Below the pieces are notes generated by a model, which ran no database searches, had not been told where the DNA came from, and worked only from the letters and a program-made list of their open reading frames with translations. 64,000 bases of DNA from Patescibacteria group bacterium (GTDB lineage Bacteria > Patescibacteriota > Minisyncoccia > UBA6257 > 2-01-FULL-56-20). How positions within the stretch are numbered: position 1 is the stretch's first letter; each line of letters begins with the position of its first letter. The stretch is from positions 58,762-122,761 of the forward strand of contig JAGWKM010000001.1 of NCBI GenBank assembly GCA_028865305.1, in the 5' to 3' direction. A program made the position numbers and the translations under genes. This document shows positions 57,498-64,000 of this stretch, piece after piece.

Positions 57498-57603
57498 TTG
57501 ATAAACCTGCTAATTTACTAATTTTACGAAATTACGAACGTATGGATCGCGTGCGGGGATGATGAGTGCGTCAGCAATTTCGTATTATTCGCGAATTGGC
57601 ACG

Positions 57604-58284
57604 TTACACCGCTTCCGCAGCTTTCAGTTTCTCGAAATCATTCAATACGAAAAATCCTACGATTACCAAAAACACAACCGTATATGCCACATTCCCATAG
57701 CTCAGTATAAGGTAGTTGAAAAACGCGTGCAAGACGGCGGCCATGGCAAAACCGGTGGCCAAGTAGCGTTTTACCTTTTTCCGCGCGATGCCGAGCGCCC
57801 AATGGTAGCCCACGATGCCGGAAGTCAACGAGTGGAGGAGAGTGGCGCCGACGAAACGGAGCGAGACGGTTTGGAAGGCGCTCGCGAGGAGGGTTGAAGG
57901 GGCGCTCGCGGTACTCGTGAGGGCGCCGATGTTCTCGAGCGTGGCAAAACCGAGGGCGGCGACGATCAGGTAGATCATGATATCGACGGGGTCGCGCATT
58001 TCGGGGGTTTTCGCGATGGCAAAATCGGCTGCGGCGAATTTCATGATTTCCTCAATGAGGGCGAGGCCGAGGAGAGAGAGGATCGAAAATTCGGAAATGC
58101 CGACGGAGCTCGCGGCGCCGTTGAACCACCGTTCGATGATGACGGTGAAGAAGGCGAAAGCGATGCCGGCGAGAAAAGTGAAGAGGATGAGGCGTTTCGG
58201 TTCGGCATGCGTTTCTTCCTCTAAATAAAAAGTGAGCCAGGCGAAGCCGGGCAGGAGGCCGAGGAGCAGCAGAAGGAAAACCAT
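57604..58284 (-). CDS. prsW: PrsW-family intramembrane protease
   Basis: LIEEIMKFAA, GFATLENIGAL, FVGATLLHSLTSGIVGYHWALGIAR, AAVLHAFFNYLI. Confidence 0.88.
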   Translation of the reverse strand: MVFLLLLLGLLPGFAWLTFYLEEETHAEPKRLILFTFLAGIAFAFFTVIIERWFNGAASSVGISEFSILSLLGLALIEEIMKFAAADFAIAKTPEMRDPVDIMIYLIVAALGFATLENIGALTSTASAPSTLLASAFQTVSLRFVGATLLHSLTSGIVGYHWALGIARKKVKRYLATGFAMAAVLHAFFNYLILSYGNVAYTVVFLVIVGFFVLNDFEKLKAAEAV

Positions 58285-58320
58285 ATAAGATTATTTTAAC
58301 AAATCGGTAAAACGGCGTCC

Positions 58321-58737
58321 TTATTTCCGGTTTTTGGTCAATTCGAACGTATTGTGGTTTTTCTCGAAACTTATTCTGAAATTTTCAAAGAAAACTTCCT
58401 GTCCGAGCAATATGCCTACATTTTCGCTATCAATATACCAAGCTGGCACATCAATTTCGATATCGGTATGTTTAATTTTAAAAGGCAAATTGCCGATCTT
58501 CGTCGGAACTTTCCCTTTGCCAATCCCCAAAATTTCTTTAGCATCGTTCAATTTTATTCCTAACGGTTCTGCGTATTCCATATTGACTGCGGTCGTGTCG
58601 GCTCCCGAATCGATGACTGCCGGAACTTCAAGCACACTTCCATCTTGGGTTTTTAATTCAATCATGAGGACGGGTCGTTTAACCGACTTTCCCCTGGTAT
58701 CTTTCGGTCCGACAACTTCGAGGTATGAAAATTTCAT
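58321..58737 (-). CDS. retropepsin-like aspartic protease
   Basis: VPAVIDSGADTTAVNMEYAEPLGIKL. Confidence 0.75.
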   Translation of the reverse strand: MKFSYLEVVGPKDTRGKSVKRPVLMIELKTQDGSVLEVPAVIDSGADTTAVNMEYAEPLGIKLNDAKEILGIGKGKVPTKIGNLPFKIKHTDIEIDVPAWYIDSENVGILLGQEVFFENFRISFEKNHNTFELTKNRK

Positions 58738-58746
58738 TGCTGGATA

Positions 58747-58962
58747 TCAATCGAGGAAAACAGCTCCAGGAGCAAAGCCGAGTTTTGGCAAAACTCTGAA
58801 TACCACCTTTCTCTTTTCATTGGTGGTTTTCCTTAATACTTCAGAGAGAGTGTTACCGCTCGCGATGACCTTTTTATAATCTTGCGACAACGCAGCCCAT
58901 TTATTCAGATATTTTTGGGTAAGTGAAGATGTATCAGGTACCTTGATGATTTTATCGTTCAT
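58747..58962 (-). CDS. small DUF5678-like protein upstream of retropepsin
   Basis: YLNKWAALSQDYKKVIASGNTLSEVLRKT...VFRVLPKLGFAPGAVF. Confidence 0.6.
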   Translation of the reverse strand: MNDKIIKVPDTSSLTQKYLNKWAALSQDYKKVIASGNTLSEVLRKTTNEKRKVVFRVLPKLGFAPGAVFLD

Positions 58963-59049
58963 AGACTATAAATATACCCCTCTTGACGAAGAATAGCAAG
59001 TTTCGTTTAATGAATTTTTAATGAAATTCGCAAATCTTCTTGATTTTCT

Positions 59050-61251
59050 CTACCACTTCTCTACCATCAACATCTTGCTGGGCTTGAAGATGCCGTAAAT
59101 TTCCTCGGTCACGAATGGCATGAACGGATGGAGCATCTTCAGGGATTCGAGCAGAAGGTGTTCCAAAATCGCAAAGCTCGCTTGTTTTTCTTCCTCGGTG
59201 CCGTTGCGGAGCTTCTCTTTTTCCGCTTCGATGATTTTGTCCGCCAGCGTGTGCCAGATATAGTGATATAGTTTTTCCGCTGCGAGGTGGAATTCGAAAT
59301 TTTCGATATGTTCCGTAATTTTGGTTTTCAAACTATTCAGTTCGTCCAGGTAGGTTTGGAAGTCAGAAGTTGGAAGTTGGAAGTTGGGATTATTCCATTC
59401 TCCATTCTCCATTCTCCATTCTCCTTTGTTCATTTCGATAAACCTTGCGATATTCCAAATCTTCGTCGAAAAATTCCGGTAGCCGCGGATGCGGTCTTCG
59501 GATAATTTGATGTCGTTTCCCGCCGAAGCGCCGATCACGAGCGACAGCCGTGTCGCGTCTGCGCCGTATTTGTCGGCCATTTCAAGCGGGTCGATGCCGT
59601 TGCCGAGCGATTTCGACATTTTGCGCCCTATTTCATCGCGCACGAGACCGTGGAGATATACTTTGCGAAAGGGGACTTCGTCCATTAAAACCGCGGACAT
59701 CAGGATCATCCGCGCGACCCAGAAGAACAGGATGTCGTAGCCGGTTTCGAGCACCGAGTTCGGGAAATACGTTTTTAAGTCGGGCGTTTCATCGGGCCAG
59801 CCGAGCGTCGAAAACGGCCACAGCCCCGAAGAGAACCAGGTATCGAGCGTGTCCGGATCCTGCTCCCATCCGTCTCCTTCCGGCGGTTCAATGCCAACGT
59901 AAAGTTCTTCTCCATTCTCCATTCTCCCTTCTCCGTCCTTCTTTTTCTTATACCAGACGGGAATCCGGTGTCCGAACCAGATCTGCCGCGAGATGCACCA
60001 GTCGCGGAGGTTGTCGATCCAATGGAAATAAATTTTTTCGAACCGCTCCGGAAGGATTTTGATCCGGCCGCTTTCGACCGCCTCGCGCATCAATTCTTTG
60101 AGCGTCCTTGCCTCTTGTCCCTTGCCCCATGTTCCATTAAATTTCTTCTCCACCGCCACGAACCATTGCTTCAAAATCTGCGGTTCGATAACGCCTCCGC
60201 CGCGGCTGTCGGTCGCGATGCGGTGCGTATATTTTTCATCAATTTTTTCAATCAGGCCTTTTGATTGTAGTTTTTCTACGATGAGCGGCCGCGCTTTTTT
60301 GATGTGCTGTCCGGCAAATTCGCCGGCGATTGGCAGCAGCTTGCCTTGCAGATCGATGACCTGTTCCATGTCGAGTTTGTGCCGCAGGGCGATATCGAAG
60401 TCAACCATGTCGTGCCAGGGCGTTATTGTCATCACGCCGGTGCCGAAGGCCATGTCGATGGCCGAATCTTTCAAGATCGTCGCCGTGACCGGGCCGTTGA
60501 TCCATTCGAGTTCTATTTTTTCGCCGTGTTTATATTTTCCATACCGCTTGTCGTCCGGATGCATCACGACGTATTTGTCGCCGAATTTCGTTTCCGGGCG
60601 TGCGGTCGCGATCACGAAGGGGCCGTATTTCAGGTAATAGAGCGGCACGGTTTCTTCGATCCATTCGATTTCGTCGTCCGAAACCGTGGTGCCGAGTTCA
60701 GGATCCCAGTTTACGATGCGGTTGCCGCGGTAGATCAGGCCGCGATCGTACATTTTTTTGAACGCGGTGCGGACGGCGACTTCGCGCGCGGCGTCCAGCG
60801 TGTAGGTCTCGCGGCTCCAGTCGAGCGAAGAGCCCATCCGCTTCACCTGTTTCACGATGGTGTCATGGCTCTTTGCGGCGAATTCATTCACGCGGCGCAA
60901 AAATTCCTCGCGGCCGAGGTCGTGGCGGCGTTTTTTCTCCTCTTTGTAAATCAGTTTTTCCACTTTTGACTGCGTTGCGATCGCGGCGTGGTCCGTGCCG
61001 GGTATCCACAGGGTTTTTTTGCCACGCATCCGTTCGTAGCGCACCATAATGTCTTCAATGACGAGCATCGCCGCGTGGCCCATGTGCAGTTCGCCCGTCA
61101 CGTTCGGCGGGGGAAGCACGATTGAAAACGGTTCCGCATCTTTCGCCGTCACACCTTTTTCGACGCAAACATCAGGGTTGAAAAATCCCGAATCTTCCCA
61201 CTTCTTATAAATCCGCGCCTCAACCTCTTTAATATCATATCTCGGTTCCAT
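59050..61251 (-). CDS. valS: valyl-tRNA synthetase with repeat-derived inserts
   Basis: PPPNVTGELHMGHAAMLVIEDIMVRYERMRG; GRKMSKSLGNGIDPLEM; GTDHAAIATQSKVEK. Confidence 0.95.
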   Translation of the reverse strand: MEPRYDIKEVEARIYKKWEDSGFFNPDVCVEKGVTAKDAEPFSIVLPPPNVTGELHMGHAAMLVIEDIMVRYERMRGKKTLWIPGTDHAAIATQSKVEKLIYKEEKKRRHDLGREEFLRRVNEFAAKSHDTIVKQVKRMGSSLDWSRETYTLDAAREVAVRTAFKKMYDRGLIYRGNRIVNWDPELGTTVSDDEIEWIEETVPLYYLKYGPFVIATARPETKFGDKYVVMHPDDKRYGKYKHGEKIELEWINGPVTATILKDSAIDMAFGTGVMTITPWHDMVDFDIALRHKLDMEQVIDLQGKLLPIAGEFAGQHIKKARPLIVEKLQSKGLIEKIDEKYTHRIATDSRGGGVIEPQILKQWFVAVEKKFNGTWGKGQEARTLKELMREAVESGRIKILPERFEKIYFHWIDNLRDWCISRQIWFGHRIPVWYKKKKDGEGRMENGEELYVGIEPPEGDGWEQDPDTLDTWFSSGLWPFSTLGWPDETPDLKTYFPNSVLETGYDILFFWVARMILMSAVLMDEVPFRKVYLHGLVRDEIGRKMSKSLGNGIDPLEMADKYGADATRLSLVIGASAGNDIKLSEDRIRGYRNFSTKIWNIARFIEMNKGEWRMENGEWNNPNFQLPTSDFQTYLDELNSLKTKITEHIENFEFHLAAEKLYHYIWHTLADKIIEAEKEKLRNGTEEEKQASFAILEHLLLESLKMLHPFMPFVTEEIYGIFKPSKMLMVEKW

Positions 61252-61291
61252 GCCCCTGATTATATTGTAAATTCAGTCATTTCTACAGATA

Positions 61292-61321
61292 TTGACAAAA
61301 TGATATAAGATGGTGTATAAC
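61292..61321 (+). promoter_or_regulatory. Promoter of the DGR target gene
   Basis: TTGACA-18-TATAAC. Confidence 0.65.
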
Positions 61322-61341
61322 TGATAACAGAAATTTAAGGA

Positions 61342-61392
61342 GGGTCATAGCTTTCAGGACGCAGACAACCTGTGTTTTGAAAGCTATAACCC
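61342..61392 (+). promoter_or_regulatory. 5'-leader hairpin of the DGR target gene
   Basis: GGGTCATAGCTTTCAGGACGCAG / CCTGTGTTTTGAAAGCTATAACCC with G-U pairs. Confidence 0.6.
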
Positions 61393-61434
61393 GCTGCAAA
61401 ATGTTCAAAAGTGGAATAGCAGAAAGGAGTTGCC

Positions 61435-62085
61435 ATGAGCAACCCATCATTCGATCAAGCGTACCAACTTCTCTCCGTGACCCGCGAGGCGGGCATCTCG
61501 CTCGAGGGCCTGCAAGCCCTCTATAAAACAGGACTTCTCTCGGATCTTTTGAAAGCCGAAACTCCGGCAAAGGTTGACCGCGAGGCATTCCGCAAGATCC
61601 TCGGCTACGATCGGTCCAGCTTCCTTGTGAAGATGAATGGCACCGAAGATACCGACGCGATCATCGCGGCGCTGAAGGCCGAGGGCGGCTGGAACTACTT
61701 CAATGAGTGGATCAACCAAGAGAACTTTCCGCTCGAAGTCGGCGGGTCCGATGAGACTGACGAGATCGTGATCCACGATCCCGGCACGAGCTTCACTGAA
61801 GAAGGAGGTCTTGCAATTCTGAAGGGCGAAGGCCTGCTTCGCCCGACGTACAAGCACGCGCTCCGGTTCGTCCGCCAGCACGGGAAGGCGACGACTTCTA
61901 CTAAGAAGCCGTTCGTGATTTTCCTTCACAAGCCCTGGCGGGATCCGCGCCGCTTCCCGCGCGTGCTGTGCGTGGTCCGCCGCCCCGGGGACCGCGAGCT
62001 CTACCTGCTTTGCTCCGAGGGCAGGTTCTACGACTATTGCGTGCTGGCCGGCGTCCGGCCGCGCAAGCAGCCCTCGGTCGCTTAG
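61435..62085 (+). CDS. DGR target (variable) protein
   Basis: C-terminal RFPRVLCVVRRPGDRELYLLCSEGRFYDYCVLAGVRPR encoded by the VR; AGGAG SD. Confidence 0.88.
   Translation: MSNPSFDQAYQLLSVTREAGISLEGLQALYKTGLLSDLLKAETPAKVDREAFRKILGYDRSSFLVKMNGTEDTDAIIAALKAEGGWNYFNEWINQENFPLEVGGSDETDEIVIHDPGTSFTEEGGLAILKGEGLLRPTYKHALRFVRQHGKATTSTKKPFVIFLHKPWRDPRRFPRVLCVVRRPGDRELYLLCSEGRFYDYCVLAGVRPRKQPSVA
61936..62066 (+). repeat. DGR variable repeat (VR)
   Basis: 131 nt; differs from TR only where TR has A. Confidence 0.93.
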
Positions 62086-62117
62086 GCCATCAGCTCTTTC
62101 GGACGCTTTGTCCCTTT

Positions 62118-62145
62118 GCCCCGTTCGGTCTTAACCGAACGGGGT
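62118..62145 (+). terminator. Terminator after the target gene
   Basis: CCCCGTTCGGtcttaaCCGAACGGGGTTTCT. Confidence 0.8.
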
Positions 62146-62401
62146 TTCTGTTTGGTAGAATGAAAGTGGTAGTAGACTGCATCATGCTTGTGACTACGGT
62201 TACAAGCGGTCGAAACCGGCATCGCGAAAGTCCGGCCATGGAACCGGGTACGCCTTGTTCCAGAGTGACTTTCGATGTTTTCTTGAAATCGAGGATGCTT
62301 GGTGCGGAAAACTGGAGGATTAGAATTTTCGAGATCCCAAATACGATACAGCCCCAAGAAAAAAATCAAAGGGCAGTGGTGCAGATGGTTTTCCGCACGA
62401 T

Positions 62402-62532
62402 TGGCAGGATCCGAACCGCAACCCGCGCGTGCTGTACGTGAACCGCAACCCCGAGAACCGCAAGCTCAACCTGAATTACTCCGAGAACAGGTTCAACGAC
62501 AATTGCGTGCTGGCCGGCGTCCGGCCGCGCAA
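62402..62532 (+). repeat. DGR template repeat (TR)
   Basis: 131 nt; Asn-codon rich (AAC/AAT); ends with GTGCTGGCCGGCGTCCGGCCGCGCAA identical to VR. Confidence 0.93.
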
Positions 62533-62538
62533 CCCTCT

Positions 62539-62939
62539 TCATTTCTTTTTCGCCGCCCGGAGATCCTCGGGCGGCGAAACCTGTTTGATCCAGCCGCCGA
62601 GCATCCTGCCGATGTCGAACAGTTTTTCTGAAAGTATTATATATTTTCCGTTATCCAAATCCCTAAATTCCCAGAGGATTTGCAGGAAGAATTTCAGAAG
62701 ATCCAATCTCGTTGCGGCTTTTTGGAGGTAGGGTAATTTCTGTTCTTTGGGAAAATAGCTTGCGACGAAAAGAAGTTCGATAAGCTCAATAAACAAACGA
62801 TCAATTTTTTCACCAAGCGTTCGACGGGAACGCTTCGGAATAACCTGCGAAAATTCATGCCAAACCTTGTACGCGGCCACGAGGTGCTGGATGATCGGAA
62901 GCGTGAGGTTGCGGGGGGGGGGGATTCCATGGAATTCAT
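62539..62939 (-). CDS. avd: DGR accessory variability determinant (Avd) four-helix-bundle protein; start frameshifted by an 11-G tract
   Basis: LTLPIIQHLVAAYKVWHEFSQVIPKRSRRTLGEKIDRLFIELIELLFVASYFPKEQKLPYLQKAATRLDLLKFFLQILWEFRDLDNGKYIILSEKLFDIGRMLGGWIKQ. Confidence 0.85.
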
Positions 62940-62944
62940 TTTTT

Positions 62945-63928
62945 ATGAAAAGCCAATTTGCTGGAAATTTTGAATCAGTCGCAAGCGTCGAAAACCTGCT
63001 TGGAGCTTGGCAAGAATTTTTGCCTGGAAAACGGAAAAAGGTGGACGTGCAAGAATTCCAGCTGCACCTGATGGATAATATTTTAGCATTGCATGCGGAT
63101 TTGGTGAACGGCACGTACCGCCATGGCAGTTACCAGCATTTCAAAATATCGGACCCGAAGCCGCGCGATATCCATAAGGCGAGCGTCCGCGACCGACTAT
63201 TGCATCACGCCATTTACCGCCAGCTTTATCCGTTCTTCGACAAAACCTTTATCGCCGATTCCTTTTCCTGCCGGCTTGGCAAGGGCACACATGCGGCGAT
63301 GGATCGGTTCTGCAGGTTCGGATATCAAGTTGGTAAAAACAATACGCGCACCTGCTGGATCCTGAAATGCGACATCCGCAAATTCTTCGCAAGCATCGAC
63401 CATCAAATTCTTTTGGGAATCCTTCGATCATATATTCCCAATGTGAAAATCATGCGCTTACTTCGGGAGATCATTGAAAGTTTCCCTGTCGGTTTGCCGC
63501 TCGGTAATCTTACTTCGCAATTATTCGTGAATATCTATATGAACGAATTCGACCAATTTGCGAAGCACCAATTGAAAGCGAAACAATATGTCCGCTACGC
63601 CGATGACTTTGCTATCCCCTCGAGCAACCGGCAATGGCTCGAGATAATCCTGCCCGAAATCGATGCCTTTCTCCGGAATTCGCTGAAATTGCACCTGCAC
63701 CCCGATAAGGTATCCATCAAAACATTCGCCTCCGGCGAGGATTTCCTCGGCTGGGTCCATTTCCCGGACCACCGCGTTCTGCGGACCAAGACCAAGCGCC
63801 GGATGATGAAAAGGATTATGACGAATCCTAAAGAAGGGACGTTCCAATCGTACCGAGGCCTTTTGAGTCATGGGAGCGCTAAAAAATTGGGAGCATGGAT
63901 TTCTGCATTCGCTGGAATGACGGAATAA
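62945..63928 (+). CDS. DGR-type reverse transcriptase
   Basis: KPRDIHKASVRDRLLHHAIYRQLYP; LKCDIRKFFASIDHQIL; GLPLGNLTSQLFVNIYMNEFDQFAKH; QYVRYADDFAI. Confidence 0.95.
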   Translation: MKSQFAGNFESVASVENLLGAWQEFLPGKRKKVDVQEFQLHLMDNILALHADLVNGTYRHGSYQHFKISDPKPRDIHKASVRDRLLHHAIYRQLYPFFDKTFIADSFSCRLGKGTHAAMDRFCRFGYQVGKNNTRTCWILKCDIRKFFASIDHQILLGILRSYIPNVKIMRLLREIIESFPVGLPLGNLTSQLFVNIYMNEFDQFAKHQLKAKQYVRYADDFAIPSSNRQWLEIILPEIDAFLRNSLKLHLHPDKVSIKTFASGEDFLGWVHFPDHRVLRTKTKRRMMKRIMTNPKEGTFQSYRGLLSHGSAKKLGAWISAFAGMTE

Positions 63929-64000
63929 AATGTCGTGCGCAAATCAAAAATCGACGGCCGCGGCGGGCAAAACTGGCTTTTGAAGAATGTGCAGGCGGTT

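Noticed and set aside
62429-62731. ORF starting MLYVNRNPENRKLNLNYSENRFNDNCVLAGVRPRNP as a truncated paralog or pseudogene of the target protein
   Set aside because: It aligns to the VR over exactly 131 nt with only A-position differences, so it is better explained as the DGR template repeat.
62945-63928. RT as a group II intron or retron RT
   Set aside because: The GNLTSQ motif, adjacent Avd-like gene and TR/VR pair fit a DGR; no intron RNA domains or msr/msd structure seen.

Overview
The 64 kb window reads as a dense bacterial chromosome segment, probably from a CPR/Patescibacteria (Parcubacteria-like) genome. That placement is inferred from gene content and style. It uses the standard code with TGA as stop. 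I support about 65 protein genes (holA, rpsT, ruvA, a MurE-like ligase, polX, secG, RNase J, trpS, ileS, argS, valS, groES/EL, lemA, htpX, a TraG/VirB4-like ATPase, trmD, comEC, dnaE, rpmG, rpmB, hsp20, prsW and others), six canonical tRNAs, one atypical tRNA-like gene and one structured ncRNA candidate. The strongest find is a diversity-generating retroelement (DGR) at ~61.3-63.9 kb: a target protein with a C-terminal variable repeat (VR), a 131-nt template repeat (TR) differing from the VR only at TR adenines (21 differences, all at A), an Avd four-helix-bundle gene in inverted orientation with an 11-G homopolymer at its 5' end, and a DGR-type reverse transcriptase. Other notable signals: (i) palindromic elements bordered by copies of the adjacent tRNA 3' end, downstream of tRNA-Leu and tRNA-Pro; (ii) 7-9 nt periodic repeats inserted in frame into ileS, argS, valS and other genes, and also forming intergenic hairpins; (iii) a dispersed perfect palindrome with a partial copy inside trxB; (iv) a histidine-phosphatase domain inside IleRS; (v) a stand-alone RNAP alpha-CTD protein and a sigma4+HARE-HTH protein; (vi) widespread -10 boxes 6-7 nt before start codons, implying leaderless transcription. 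No computation or database search was run; family names come from motif recognition in the translations.
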